A stretch of 64,000 bases of DNA from Gnetum montanum (lineage: Eukaryota; Streptophyta; Gnetopsida; Gnetales; Gnetaceae): positions 63,720-127,719 of the forward strand of contig MNCI01036482.1 of the NCBI GenBank assembly GCA_015680685.1, in the 5' to 3' direction. Position 1 is the stretch's first letter; each line of letters begins with the position of its first letter. This document shows positions 1-12,413 of the stretch, piece after piece. Position numbers and translations under genes: made by a program. The notes below the pieces were generated by a model. It was not told where the DNA came from. It saw nothing but the letters and a program-made list of their open reading frames with translations, and ran no database searches.

Positions 1-1340
1 AGGCTCATGCCCTTAATGCCCTGACAAACCCACATTCAAAGAGTCCATAGGCTCTAGGAATGTCATTCGGAACAAGAGTTAAAGTCTTAACCACAAGAAC
101 AATATATCCCAAGAGGTGAATAATGTATTAACCAAAATATACACTAATGATACAACCAGAAATGAGGTGAACAATGGAGAGAAGGATAGAGAGAAGAGAA
201 TGGAATGGAATCCCAAGAACAAGGTGGTGTACAGCCCCTTGTGTGTTTGATGATTAAAGTGACTTAGTAGATCCCATTCCAAGTTTGGTCTCAAACAAAC
301 CACTTCCAGTGACTTCACATTAATGCATTCGTCCAATCCATCCTCTTGAAGTAACAAGAATTCCTTCACCCAAGAGCCACCACCATTCCGATGAAACAAG
401 GAGGAGAGAATGGGAAGTGAGAAGGGCCTTAGTTAGAGGGAACATTTTTTAGTTTGAGTTCCATAACCAGTGCTTGTAGCCCAAGGGATTATTTTCTCTA
501 AGGGGTGTGCTTTGAATTCTCACTTTTTTTCTCTTTTTCTCTCTCTTTTTTTTTGTGTGTTTTATGTGTTTATGCGTGAGAACCACACCATACAAATACT
601 TTGTTATTTTTATTAGCTTAGCTTCCCAATGATTGAGTAACGTCATAATGGTAAGAAAACTCAAGAAGAAAACATCCAAGCACCCAAGAGAATGGTCAAC
701 ACAAAAGCATCAAGTTCCCTCGAAGTCACACCCTTTTCAATCCTTGAGTCCTTCCTTAGTTTGAGAAATGCCCAGTCACCAATTCGTTAAAGTTATTATT
801 AGAAAGGGACTGTACATTTTCAAGCCAAGAGAGACCATAGAAACTGGTGGATGAATGGATGAAGTGAACTCATTGCCTGCCATATCAAAAGAAACATACC
901 TTAGTATCAACATCATGACTTAAAGGTAAAAACCAAACATTAGCAATCAATATGAAAATAGTTCATACCATCATGAAGAATACTTATTGGGTGACAAACT
1001 TGTAGGGTGGATGGCACACACACACACACAAAAGGAAAAAGCATAATGATGTTGAAAAACAAAAATAAGAAAAGTTAAAGAAATTTGTAAAACAAAAACA
1101 TGTAAAACAAAAATGTGTAAAACAAAAAATGTGTAAAACAAAAATTTGTAAAACAAAAATGTGTAAAAAAATGTGTAAAACAAAAATTTGTAAAAAAAAA
1201 ATATGTAAAACAAAAATGTGTAAAACAGAAATGTGTAAAACAAAAATTAAAAAGAGATGAGGGCCCCAACTGATTAACATAGGTGGCCATCTCCCCCATG
1301 ACTAAATGGAAAGGGAGAGATCCAAAATAATGAGTGCCTA
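1..1340 (-). other. Post-integrase non-coding region of element A
   Basis: Segments such as the block around 440-560 are the reverse complement of B at 25900-26060 and match C at 45700-45830. In B this region lies between the integrase and the 3' LTR, so in A it marks the 3' non-coding part. It contains a CA run (1015-1031), a 15-bp minisatellite (1082-1248) and a TCATGGGGGAGATGG-type purine motif on the minus strand (1287-1301). I see no env-like gene; the short frames here are low-complexity. Confidence 0.7.
1082..1248. repeat. 15-bp minisatellite, about 11 degenerate copies
   Basis: Copies of a unit close to TGTGTAAAACAAAAA run head to tail with small variants (TTTGTAAAACAAAAA, ATATGTAAAACAAAAA). 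A short, unexpanded version of the same motif occurs at the equivalent place in element B (about 25655-25710, opposite strand), so the array expanded within element A's lineage. Confidence 0.85.
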
Positions 1341-1402
1341 TTTCAATTTCTTAAAACTTCCCAACTTCTCCCCATTGATGTTCTTAGATTAAGGGGTGGA
1401 AG

Positions 1403-4400
1403 TCAGCGACGCTCATATTCCAATGTGTCTATGCCTTCGTTGTTGGCATGAGTCTTTCCCCCAGTTCGTTTCATGCATGTTTGTCGATTGCTCTTTCGAG
1501 TAGCTATCAACGATGGGGTGTCTACTACTTGTTGTGTGGTTGCTACATATAGGCATCTTTGTCTCAAACTTTCAAGGGCATATATGTTGCATGGAGGAGA
1601 TGTTGTGTAGTCCTCCACGTCATCACTCGATGAATCACTATATGTGATGCATGAAACTTTCTTCTTCTTGATCTTTCCATAAATATATACCTTATAGATT
1701 TTCAAGGAAAGATAAAAAATTCCTAGGCATGTGTCTACTGTGCTTAGCCATGCCCTTCCCATTATAATTGGAAAGTCCCCTTCATTTTTGTTAACATCAA
1801 TCACCAGGAAATCAACTAGGTAGGACCAACCACACACAGTGGTAATAATTTCCTTCACCAATTCCAAGTGAATGGTGATGGAATGGTTTGCTAGCTCTAG
1901 TTGAATTTTACTCTTCTTAAGTTGGGGTAGGTTCCAGGCTTGATACATTTCTCATGAAATTAAGTTGACTCTAGAACTTGAGTCAAGAAGAGCCCTATGT
2001 GGTTTGTTCCTGGTGACTTGGAGATAGATTAAGGGACTTCTAGGGTCAGATAGTTTCCTAAGAAGGTGGCCTACCTTGATCTAGTTGGTTACAGTATGTG
2101 TTAACATAATTGTATGTGTTGAGCTTTGATTTTGGTTTGAAGGGAGCTCCGAAGCCTTATGTGTTAGAGGAGTGATCACAGATTCAACTACTTGTTGTTG
2201 TGAGAGATTGTCTAGGCTTTTGGTTCTGAAGAAAGGTCTTCTCTTTTTACGGTTGTCAAAACCAGCAGCGGGTTGAATGTTCAAAGCTCTTGTAGCATTG
2301 CGTTGTTGCGGTTGAGTGGGGAGTTCCCCTTGCATTGTTGGAGTAGGAGGTAGACGGATTAGGAGGATGGTATGGATATGAAGCATCTCCCAGAGGAGAA
2401 GGAGTCCTTCTAAAGTACTCCCAAACTTGGTAGTGATGTTGGGGAGTTGTGTGACCCATGGAGTCACTTGGAGAAATCGGCTGCTACACATAGTATCCAT
2501 ATGGGTCTGGCTACCGGTAAGGGTATTGATGTTTAGGCCGTGGCATCCCCCATGACTATGGGCATTTCCACTGCTGATGTTGTCCGATGGGTTGTGGTGG
2601 AGTTCCACTTGGATAGTACGTTAATGGTTGGTGGAATTCTCTTAGGTTACCTTGAGGATAAGGTAACCTTCAGGGTGTCTACCATCTGTTGTGTCTCAGG
2701 TTGAGTGCATACACCCCAAACTCATATAGATGTGAAATGATGGGACAACATCCGTTAGGATGGTCATAGTATCAGATCTCACATCCACCATCATTATCTG
2801 TGTCTGAGTCTACAACCTCATCGGAGATAGCTATTTTCCCCTTACCATTGTCATGTGTAGGGCCTGAATCTCTCTGCTTTACCTTGTTCTTATCACTACT
2901 TCATTCCTCCTTAGACTCTTCTACAATTTTTAGGATAGTTTCAATTTTACTATCTAAGGAGCTCCATACTTCATCTACCTTAGCCGATACCTCTGTTGTT
3001 AGCTTTTGGAGCAGCAAGGTTTTTCTGTTCACCAACTCTTCAATTGGTGACTCATCCTCTTCATCGCAAAATCTCACTCCCTTCTTTCAAAGAGAGGGAT
3101 TACTATTATATTCTTCAGCACTTTCCCTTTTTCATAGCTCCCCTTATTCTTTGGCTACTTGTTCCAACAAGCGATGAACTTCATAGGATCTAAGTTCTGA
3201 TAGGCTCCCCTAGGCATAAGTCCCAAGGGTTCTCCTAGTTTCATACCTTAGCCCATCTACGATGTGGCGGAGTTGATCCCACTGTGCGTATCCATGGCCT
3301 GGGCAACGATGTAACAGTGTGTAGTAGTGGCCCATGGCAGCATCCAAGGGTTCATGATTTTCTTGCTTCCATCCTTGGATCTGCTTATGCAAATTAGACA
3401 CTCTGGAGTACATTTGATACTTATCATTGAAGAGTTCTAACATCGTACTCTACCTCCTAATGGTTTCCGGTTCTAAAGATTGGTACCAACTCTTTGCTTC
3501 CTTGATGAGTGTCCTGGGAAAAAACTTTAGTTTCTACCACTCATTTTCTATGTTTTGCAAGGTGCAGTCATCATGGAATGCTTGTAAATGATTTTGCGGA
3601 TCCACGTTATATCCCCCTTCAAATCGTGAGATGTTGTTCATGTCTAAGCACTTAATCCGACTATCTTTTAAATGCTTTGTTGGGATTCTTACTGCCTCCA
3701 TTATATTTAGCATGCTTCAGGTGGCAAGTAGGGGTTCTTCATGATCATCTCTTTCATGAAGTCCATGATGTCTACGTTGTTCCCTACTTTCCCTTCTTTC
3801 ATGCCCTTGTCCTTGCTCTCGAATCTCTTGTCAAGGTCTCTCATTTTTCCTTACCTTTATCCTCTCCGTTGTGTTCCTTATGATTATGCCTAGATGTGGA
3901 AGGAGAGGGTGAATGATGTGAAGAAAGGGAAGAATAAGGAGAACCATTTCCATGATGATGTTTCTTGCCTTCTCTTCTGTGGCTTCGACCTCGATCGTGA
4001 TGATGATTTGAGTGCCCGTCCTTGTCATTTGTTTTTGTTCCTTCAGTGAACAGCTGGTGTTCATGGGGATCAAAACCAGGGTTGTGTATCGTTGAGCATA
4101 GGTTCTGATACCCCACCTCCTCACTATCGTTAGGAGGGGGAACATCTTTTGATAGAGAACCCGTTATAAGTGGTTCACCATCTCTAGTTTCACTTAGGAC
4201 ATGCAAGACCTCTTTGCCCTTCAATAGTGTATGTTGGCTCTCCTACCTTGAGTCCCTCATACGTTGTAAAGTTGTGGGATAATAATCCCTTTAGTCAAAA
4301 TTTTCCGCAACATATTCAGCATAAAGCTATGTCATGCCAATCTGTGCCAGAGCACGGAGAAGCATGTTTGGGACTGATCGATCTGGAGGTAATACTATGT

Positions 4401-4602
4401 TACCTTGCAAGTCTCTCCAATGCATTTGTTCGTCTTGATGAAGGATAAAAGTAAAGTTAGGGATATACTCATCAGGATGAGTGTATGTCAACCTATATTG
4501 TTGAGGAACTGGCAAATTTAGGTTATGTGTTTTTGATTACCAACTGTTCTTTGTATGATCCCTAGGTGGTGAGTTGCTCTTGTGAGAAGAAGAAGAAGAC
4601 AT
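1403..4602 (-). pseudogene. Degenerate gag-protease of element A
   Basis: The start ATG at 4602 opens a serine-rich N terminus, followed by the segment HPDEYIPNFTFILHQDEQ (about 4480-4400), which is nearly identical in B and C. Next come a basic/His/Ser-rich linker (4224-3841), a gag core with a WKQENHEPLD-type segment (3443-3210), a zinc-knuckle-like Cys/His cluster near 2790-2750, a Pro/Gln-rich stretch (2608-2081), and the retropepsin. The protease active site (around 1990) reads LLDSSSRVN where C has LLDSGSGVN, so the catalytic Gly is lost. The downstream flap-to-ILGR-like region FPIIMGRAWLST lies near 1760. Frames shift and stop repeatedly, so the product cannot be made. The role in life would be capsid/nucleocapsid and polyprotein cleavage. 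Confidence 0.8.
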
Positions 4603-4726
4603 GATGTCTTATCAGTGTGCTGATTTTACCATTATATAAATTTCATTTAATTAACCCTAAGGTTCGTTTCAGCTCCCAACGATGTGAATGATCTCTTATG
4701 TTCTACTTAGCGCACAAACACTTAGT

Positions 4727-4744
4727 CCCTAGAAACGGTGCCAA
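4727..4744 (-). other. Primer-binding site of element A (tRNA-Asp-like)
   Basis: Directly inside the LTR the minus strand reads TTGGCACCGTTTCTAGGG. This resembles the tRNA-Asp complement used by Athila-type elements (TGGCGCCGTTGCCGGGGA, recalled). The differences are mostly C/G to T/A transitions. Confidence 0.65.
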
Positions 4745-5515
4745 TGATGAGTGGCGAGGTATCCCTACACTCAACCATACGAATATGAGCGTAACACGTG
4801 TGATTCCGTCAAACTCCATAGACTATCTTCCAACATGCCTCATGGAAAACTTAAGGTTAATTATTCATTGTCTTCCCATACTTACTTGTAGTTGTCACGG
4901 TGTATGATTAAGTAAGTCTGAGGTATATGATTTTTTATGTCTTTTCTGGTTTTATCTCCTATGCTATTGAGGTGAAGGGTTTAAGAGACTAATTGACTAA
5001 CTCTAACTAACTAACTAACCAGAATTAACCTAGCATCAACATCTGTTCCCACTTACCATTCACACCCTAAACTGATGCAACCGTGGCTACCAAATGCTNA
5101 AAATAGTAAATAACAATAAACAAAATCCTAATTAGCCTATTCCATGAACTGCAAAGTTTATCCAAGAAGNAGATTTAATTACTAATAAAGCATTTAAATA
5201 GAAAATAGTAAATAAAAATAAACAAAATCCTAATTAGCCTATTCCATGAACTGCAAAGTTTATCCAAGAAGTTCGTCTTTATTGCCATACACAAACTTGT
5301 GTTCAGGTACAATGTCTGCTCAAATAAATATTCATTCACTTTGGAGCTCCTACTGTGGGCAGATGGAAAATATTGTATCTCTGGAGGGATCAAACTTCTA
5401 GAGTTTCACTATGGTCTAAGCCTAGGATGAAAAACAAGGGAGAGCCGCCTCTTATTTATAGACTTGGCGGTGCACCGCGATATCATGGGGGATGATGCGA
5501 TATCGCATCCCATCA
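4745..5515 (-). repeat. 5' LTR of element A
   Basis: The LTR reads TGATGGG...CTCATCA on the minus strand and aligns with the LTRs of elements C and F. It has a TATAAATA box (plus coordinates 5453-5460) followed by AAGAGG. Two perfect GATATC palindromes lie upstream at 5479-5484 and 5499-5504, spaced 20 bp; the first starts 11 bp inside the LTR and the last is 24 bp from the TATA box. Two single N bases (5099, 5170) and a 70-bp duplication (5100-5169 and 5202-5271) interrupt it and may be assembly artefacts, so its length is uncertain. Confidence 0.88.
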
Positions 5516-6804
5516 CTTACCATTGTTACTAAAAATTTAGAATGTAAAAGGAAAAGATCCTAAGAATGAGACCAATGATGATTCTGACAATGATTTTGAT
5601 GATAATGAAGAAACTAATATAGATGAAAATTTGGTGTATTTGTAAGTATCCTAATATGATAAATATTAAACTGAGTTTCTTTAGTGATGTACTACACTAA
5701 TTCTCTAAAAGATACTTTTTAATTAGAAAATCTCTTTTGAAATTATTGGATGAGGAATAGCAAGTAGAGGTTTGGCAAGAATGTGTAAGGTTGGTATAAT
5801 AAATTATGTTGAATTTAGTCCTTCTAACGTTATTAAATTATTTTTATATAATGGTTTTCATTCTTTATGTTTCAAGGAAGAACAACCTAATCCTTAGACA
5901 CAAAAAAAGTTTAGTACAACAAAATCGAAGAAACCAAAGATAAATTCTTGAAATAAAATTAGGTAATAAATTTAATGTTTTATAATTTTATGTTAACAAA
6001 TATACTTAATTGTATATATAATTTTGTATAGGTTTGTACTAATGAGAGTTAGAGTTTTTAAAAATGTTTTGATAAACAAAGTATGATTCTGTGTTTTATT
6101 GCATCATATCATTTCAAATTAAGAAAATATTATGATTATCATGTTTTATTTCACATTGCTAACAAACAATATTATGTTAGTTCATTTATTGATGCATGTC
6201 ATCTTAGTAGATATCCAATAAGTCTAACATGTGTGCTTTAAATCCTTTCAATTAGATAAATTAGAAGAAATAATTTCAAGAGGAAATAAAGTAAAAATTT
6301 ATAATGTAGTGTGCTTGCCAAAATATTGTGATGAGGTGTTGGTTATTTTGGATAGCAATGTTATTATAGGAAGTGATTTAAGAAGTTTAGGACCAAAAAA
6401 AGAGATAAATGATACAATATTTAGATACCATTTTAAAAATATGCAATCAATCCTAGAATTTCATTCCACATATCATTTTTTTGATCCATTGTTACTATTT
6501 GAATTAAGTAGAACATATAAGATGGAAGATGAGGAGATGAAATTAAGATAATATATTTTGAAATTAATATAACAAGAAGACATTACATTTAATAGCTACT
6601 AAGAAATATTTTTTCTAGTAAACATCAGGATTAGAAGGAGTATGTTTTGTTGGATACTTATTGTTGTTGATATCATTGCAAGTGAAGTATCAATCTTTGC
6701 AAGTGTAAAATCAGTCATGAATCTTTTTAATGGTAATAATGAATGCAATGAGAAAATTGATATTATTTACAAGTACCTTGAATTGGAGCATAGTATTTAG
6801 AATG
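5516..6804. other. Unassigned AT-rich stretch between elements A and G
   Basis: No LTR, gag or pol signal is visible. An open frame on the plus strand (6231-6551, 106 codons) is moderately coding-like but I do not recognise it. Just upstream (about 5550-5640) a frame is rich in Asp, Glu and Asn, as in linker regions of many nuclear proteins. This could be remnant host exon or an older transposon. I make no functional claim. Confidence 0.3.
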
Positions 6805-6809
6805 GAAAG

Positions 6810-7380
6810 TATGACATCCTATTTCCAGATGTCATGAAAAATGTCAAATATACATTATATTAGACATTATGCATAAGAAGATAAAATATCAAACATTAAA
6901 TATATGTAACATTCAACATTATTCATAAGGAAAATAAAAGGGAAAATGTAGAATAAAAAAGGAAAGGATACTTTATTGATGTGGAATAGTGTATCTAGAT
7001 CATGCTCTGAGAGTGTTCCTTGGGGTTTTCCTCTTTTGGCATCTATCCCTTAAAGATAATCCAACACTACCACCACAGTTAGGCTTATCATTGGCTAGAA
7101 AGAATGGTCAATCCTCTTCTTCTTAGCTTCATCCAATATCCGTTACTTGCCTTTACTAGCTTTGGAACTCCATGCTGATATGACCTTTAATCCTTGGGCG
7201 TAAGTACCTTAGGTTAAACTCTCAAAGGTTACCTTAAGAGACATCCATTATTACAGCATGCCCTTGTAGATCTTAATTACCACTTCCCTTTTGAGTCTTA
7301 TTACAATAATGATAATACATATTACAAAGAAGCTCCATCTTTGTTATGTAGCAGCACCCTTTGGAAACTAGGATATTACA
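6810..7380 (-). repeat. 3' LTR of element G
   Basis: It aligns along its full length with 11840-12413. Its outer end is TATGACATCC (TG mutated to TA) and its inner end GGATATTACA. It lies next to TSD GAAAG (6805-6809). On the minus strand it is preceded by a purine-rich tract, AATGGGGATAGAT (7381-7393), a plausible polypurine tract. Confidence 0.9.
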
Positions 7381-7820
7381 ATCTATCCCCATTAGGTTTT
7401 GTTTAAACTTGAATGAGTCCACATTCACTATATTTTTCTAGCTTCAATGCTTCTTTTATGTTCCTATGCTCCAATGACTTGAAGTGGCTTTTTTCTTATT
7501 CTACAAATAATACATGTGAGAAGAATTGATGGGAATTTAAATATTACTTTATTAATACTTACCTCATTTCCTAAGATAATGACAAGATTTAAATTAAAGA
7601 TCTACCAACTACCAATCACTAGTCCTAACAAGGGTCACACAATGTGTAACTCATATATAGTTATTCAAGTGAAGGTGGGGCAAATCCTTATTCCCAACTT
7701 GCATTACCCTAGATATTTTATTTATCTAATTAAATTATAAATTAAGAAATAAATAAAATATGAAAACCATAAATAAAAGAAAGGTTAAGATACTTTCTAA
7801 TCTTAATCAACCTTATAGAT

Positions 7821-8908
7821 TTATGGAAGTAGTTGTAATTCTATCATAAATGATATATGATGAAATGGTCTTGTTTGGGATGGAAAGGCTTGATCTTGCT
7901 TCTTCTCAACTTCTTCTTTAGAAATTAACTCTAGTAACTTGGTAACTTGGAAGAATCAGATATCATACCAAATATAATCTAGGGTCTCAATGAAGAATGT
8001 TTTTTATCTATCTTCATTAATCATGATAGAGTAATTGGTGAACTATGATTCTTGATTAATACTATCCATCAACAACATCTATTCCTAAATTCTAGAATCT
8101 AATTTATCTATTAAAGATTCAAGTAAGCAAAATATGCACTGGCCAATGGAATTGCATGTTGAATTAATGTAAACATATTTTTCAAATTGGGTTCATCTTC
8201 CAAGGATTCGTTTACACATCCATATTTAAGGAATTAATAAATACTACTTCCAACTTTTGTATTGAAGTCTCCACAAAGGAAAATTGGTACTGGATCACTA
8301 TGACATAGAAATAACTTATTCTTCAAACTTTCCTCTATTTAATTAATCAAGTATGCTCCTTGGCACAATTTGACATTTGGACAAGTTGATTTGGCAATCA
8401 AATATGTGTTAAACATACATACACATCTTCCTAATAACTTAATTTCTAGTATCACTACCAAAGCAATGTGGCCTCTCTAGAACCTTGACTGTTCTTTCTT
8501 TTCCATGATTTGAAGTTTTATGATTTCAAAAATCATATCTTCTAAACTACATTTAAATATTTGTGCTAATTCAAACTTGGATTCTTTATAAAAGATTACA
8601 CAACCATCCATGTTGTGATTTCTACAATAGGGTAATCTATATGGCTTGAAAAAAGAACTTCCATGATAACCTTTTTGCTTATAAATATCATTGTATCCCA
8701 TATTTCCCAAGTCTAGTTGAAATTGGTATAGGAATTCCCATGGTAGGACTTCTTGTAGGCATAATAGATCAACATTCAAATCTTGTAAATATACTAAGAT
8801 GTGTGAATATTGATACTCATGCCAATCCAAGGCCCATGGTGGACATAGCAGATGTTGTCTCTCACTAGCTAGGAACCTTGCTAGCACATTATATGTTGCC
8901 ACCTTCAT
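7821..8908 (-). pseudogene. CCR4-like exonuclease/endonuclease/phosphatase domain, intronless, inside element G
   Basis: The frame from ATG 8908 covers nearly a whole EEP nuclease domain of the CCR4 deadenylase family, which shortens mRNA poly(A) tails with Mg2+. Visible motifs in order: VATYNVLAR (catalytic Asn), a CPPWALDW segment, DLLCLQEV (metal-binding Glu), MDGCVIFYK, CVCMFNTYL, NVKLCQG, and FLCGDFNT (catalytic Asp/Asn, about 8270). After a frame change near 8060-8110 come FTNYS, ETLDYIWYD, a LLEL segment and FHHISF, where the family has Ser-Asp-His (Asp lost). There are in-frame stops at 8477-8479 and at two more places before the shift. The family's N-terminal part is missing and no intron is visible, so a reverse-transcribed copy is likely. 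It runs in the sense direction of G. LINE endonuclease is less likely, because the motif order and the CPPWAL and LDYIWY segments fit CCR4. Confidence 0.82.
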
Positions 8909-9848
8909 TCACATTCTTGGATTCTTTGGACCATTATTCTTTATGAATATCATACACCTTGTTGGAAAAAGATTATGACTCTTCATGTTTTTCTATCATA
9001 TTATTTGGTTGCAGGATGAATTGATATACATCTTCTTGACCTTTTGGTTTGCCAACTAATTTATTAACTAAATTTTGGTTGGTGATATTTAGCTACATTA
9101 CCTAGATTCTTAATGACCTTTCTACCTCCTTTAAGAAACTAACTTTGGCAACGTAATAGAGGTTTAGGAAGTTGAGACTATCTATCTACATAGGTGGAAC
9201 ACTTAATCTTAAGGTTTAAGAGGTTAAATTTGCAAGTCTTGATGATTAAATTGGTAGGCATAATTAGCTAGTTTATGTTATGGCCTCTTAAGCTACAATC
9301 TAAGGTATCATTAAATTATTAGGTATCTAGATGATAAATATGACCTCACCATTATGTTTAGAGGTTGAAAAATGTTAGAAATGGCTATTCATATGTTAGA
9401 AATCATCATATATTTGAGTTATGCTACATTTAAGCTTTTTTAGGGTCTTGAGACACCATATTAGGCAAGGAGAAAAAACTAATTTTTAGAGCATTTTAGG
9501 GAAAATCTAAATTTACCATAGCATCCAAGAGATTAAAATATATAATAAATGACTCTTTTTATACTAACAATTACTTCTAGAATCAAAAGTTATAGCTTAT
9601 GGAGTTGAAAACCTTTGGTAGGAAAAACAACACTTCCTGAGAGGTTATCTATCCTAGTACTACTCTTGGGCAAGTGTGCTTAATTATGAAATTCTTATCT
9701 CACTTTCTACTAAGGTGAGAATTCCATTTTTTGATAAATGTTTCTCCATGTTTTGAATTTAATTTTACCATCTATTCTGCTAGTGTTTCCAAATTTCCTA
9801 TTAACTAACATAAAAATTTTATGGTTGACAATATGGCTAGCTAGTGGT

Positions 9849-10020
9849 GTCCATGGAGCTTTGTGGGAGGCAAAATTCCATGGTATCTATGATTTCCATA
9901 GAACTCCATGGGAATCAAGATTCCAAGGTTTCTATGAAGCTCTATGAAGGATAGGATTTCATAGTATCCACAGAGCTCTATGAGAGGTAGGATTTCATGG
10001 TATTTGTCATGTTCGTAGAG
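9849..10020. repeat. Degenerate tandem repeat, about 40-47-bp unit, 4-5 copies
   Basis: Units resembling CCATGGAGCTCTATGGGAGG followed by ATTCCATGGTATCTATG recur from 9849 to 10020 with heavy divergence. They lie at the start of a GC-richer block (to about 10780) inside element G that also holds a GGTGGTAGT-rich run (10060-10100). Its origin is not recognised; it could be a second captured fragment. Confidence 0.55.
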
Positions 10021-11825
10021 CTCCTTACAGAGGTGGCACTAGCAATGGCAATGATGTAGGTGGTAGTGAAGATTATGGTGGTGGTAGTGGTAGATGGAAA
10101 GAAGGACAATGGTAGCACCAAGTAGGTGCTTCCACCTCCACATGGACATGTTGGCCTCAACCTCCACTGATGATGCTATGCACCACAATATCCACGATTC
10201 TCTATTGTTTCTTTTCTAGGCTTTGTAAACCACCGAGAGAACCTCAAAAGATGCCAACACCATGGCGTTATTACATGAAATGTCCACGAGTCATGTCTCA
10301 TGTGTGTCCTACTTCATGTTGATGTGACAGTTGAAGCCACACCAGTTGCATATGTGGGGTCATTATCCAAGGTGGTCCTCTAGGTGACCCTTGTTAGCAC
10401 CAATAGACATGCAGACATAGACCTCATCCATGAGAATAGAAATGGCATACTTGGTAGATGAGAATAGCAATAGGTGTATCTTGTCAGATGAATCACATAG
10501 CACGTGCACTAGCATTTGCAAGCTCATGGACGAGTTGTTGGTGGAGTCGTTGCTAATAGCTGGTAAGTGGCAGTAAATGAGCATGCAATGACATCAAGAG
10601 TGTGGCAGCCCTAGAAGGTAGAGCATGGTTTGTGAGGTAGCAAATGCATGAAGATGGATATGGTAGATAATGGTGATAGATGCTATGGGTTGTGTGACCC
10701 TATAGGCCAGTGTGATCCTGTAAGAGGCTATGGGCCCTTACAAGCTAGTGTGTCCAACATGGGCTAGTGTTGCCTTCACAAATTTTTTTAAATATATTTT
10801 TATATTTTTATTAATTTTTTTAAAAAAATCATTTTTGGATTGGGGTTTGAACCTATAACCTTTATTTTTCTTTAACTTATTATTATTATTTTATTTCAAC
10901 ATGCATAACAAAAAAATTTAAACATTAATATCTCACAATCTGTAAGTCTGATTGGAATGAAATTTTTACCATTGAAATCATCTCAATAAGTACTATGAGT
11001 TGGATATGGTTTCAAGTCTAAAAAATAATTTTAATTTCCAAGATCTTAAAGGATCAAGATAGCTTATTCTTCCAAATTGACATTACTAGGTTGACACATA
11101 GATGAAATGATGACTTCTAGATGGCTTTGATAATTATAAATGATATTCCAACCCTTAATGAAAAACATAATACTTTTACCTTATTATTTTGTGAATATGA
11201 TATAATCTTATCCTCTCACATCAAGATTATGTTCTAAGTATTAAGTGTAGGAAAGACATCATAAAATTGTTGTTCAAGTATTAGTTTTTATATGAATCTC
11301 ATAGTAATGAACCTTATTGGTTGAGTAGGGATGAGATAGTTTTGTGACTAGATTGAATTTCTTAAATTTACCAATACATAAATCTTAGGTAATATGAGTA
11401 TTGCTAAGTTTATAGGGATAAGGTATTTAGGATACTAATTTTCAAACAAGACTAAATAAATTGAGGTTATGGTTACTAACCTTATAGAAGAAACTTAATG
11501 ATGACCTAAATCTATTACATTCTAACAATAATATAATATGGATAAGAGTTACCAAAATAGGTGTTTTACCAATGTTTCTTGCAATTGATGTACCTTGGTG
11601 AGGCATAGTTAAATCTCCTGATCATTGATATCCTTGAATGAATCTTGGTTGGCGAGGTTCTTGTTGCACATAATACATTTCATGGTTCTTTTGTAGATGT
11701 ATGGATCATCTTGGACATATTACATATCTACTCGTGATCTGTGGCTCTTCTAGGATCTTGGATCCATGGTTAATCATTATGTTATAATTGGTCCATGGTT
11801 TTAATTGGACCTTGGATCGTGGTTT

Positions 11826-11837
11826 TCTCTAATATTA
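11826..11837 (-). other. Decayed iMet primer-binding site of element G
   Basis: The minus strand reads TAATATTAGAGA, two bases inside the LTR. It matches TGGTATCAGAGC, the plant initiator-Met complement, at 8 of 12 positions; three of the four differences are G-to-A or C-to-T. This fixes the element's orientation as minus. Confidence 0.55.
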
Positions 11838-11839
11838 AA

Positions 11840-12413
11840 TGTGACATCCCATTCTTGAATGTCATGGAAAATGTCAAATATATGTTATATTAGACATTAT
11901 ACATAAGAAGATAGTAAACCAAACATCAAATATATGTAATATTCGACATTATGTGTAAATAAAATAAAAGGGAAAATATAGGAGGAAAGACGAAAGAATT
12001 CTTTATTGATGGGAAATAGTGTATCTAGATCATGCTTTGAGAGTAATTCTTGGGGTTTTCTTCCTTTGGCATCTATCCCTTAGAGGCAATCTAGCACTAC
12101 CACCATGGTTAGGCCTATAACTAACCAGAAGGAATGGCTAGTCTATCTCCTATCCTGCTTCACCTAGCATGTGTTACGCACCTTCACTGACTCTGCAACT
12201 CCATGCTTATATGACCTCTAATCCTTGGGTATAAATACCTTAGGTTAAATTCTCAAAGGTCACCTCAAGAGATACATCCATTATTACAACATGCCCTTTT
12301 AGGTCTTAATTACAAATCCCCTTTTAGGTCTTGTTATGATAATGATAACACTTATTATGAAGAGGCTCCATCTTCGTTATGTAGTAACACCATGTGAGAA
12401 TGGGGATATTATA
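11840..12413 (-). repeat. 5' LTR of element G
   Basis: Inner end TGTGACATCCC, outer end GGGGATATTATA followed by TSD GAAAG (12414-12418). It differs from the partner LTR by scattered substitutions and small indels, implying an old insertion. Confidence 0.9.

Larger units (their letters stand above)
1..5515 (-). mobile_element. Element A: Athila-like Ty3/gypsy element, gag-protease only, 3' end off window
   Basis: On the minus strand the order is 5' LTR (4745-5515), a decayed primer-binding site, gag (start 4602), a retropepsin region (about 2000-1650) and a long non-coding region like the one after integrase in element B. Reverse transcriptase, RNase H and integrase are missing: the sequence jumps from the protease/RT border (about 1380) to the post-integrase region (about 1340). 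The matching 3' LTR would lie left of base 1, so no target-site duplication can be checked. All reading frames carry stops. Assignment to the Athila group rests on gag similarity to elements B and C, the tRNA-Asp-like primer site, and the RT type of the complete relative B; it is family-level inference. Confidence 0.85.

Noticed and set aside
1082-1248. Possible CRISPR-like array
   Set aside because: The unit is a short A-rich direct repeat without spacers, in a eukaryotic retroelement.
971-1299. Three overlapping minus-strand frames of 74-98 codons rich in Phe, Thr and Cys
   Set aside because: They are translations of the 15-bp minisatellite in all frames, with no protein character.
7821-8908. 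Functional host CCR4 gene
   Set aside because: Three in-frame stops, a frame change, a missing N terminus and a lost catalytic Asp; it lies within LTR boundaries with a TSD.
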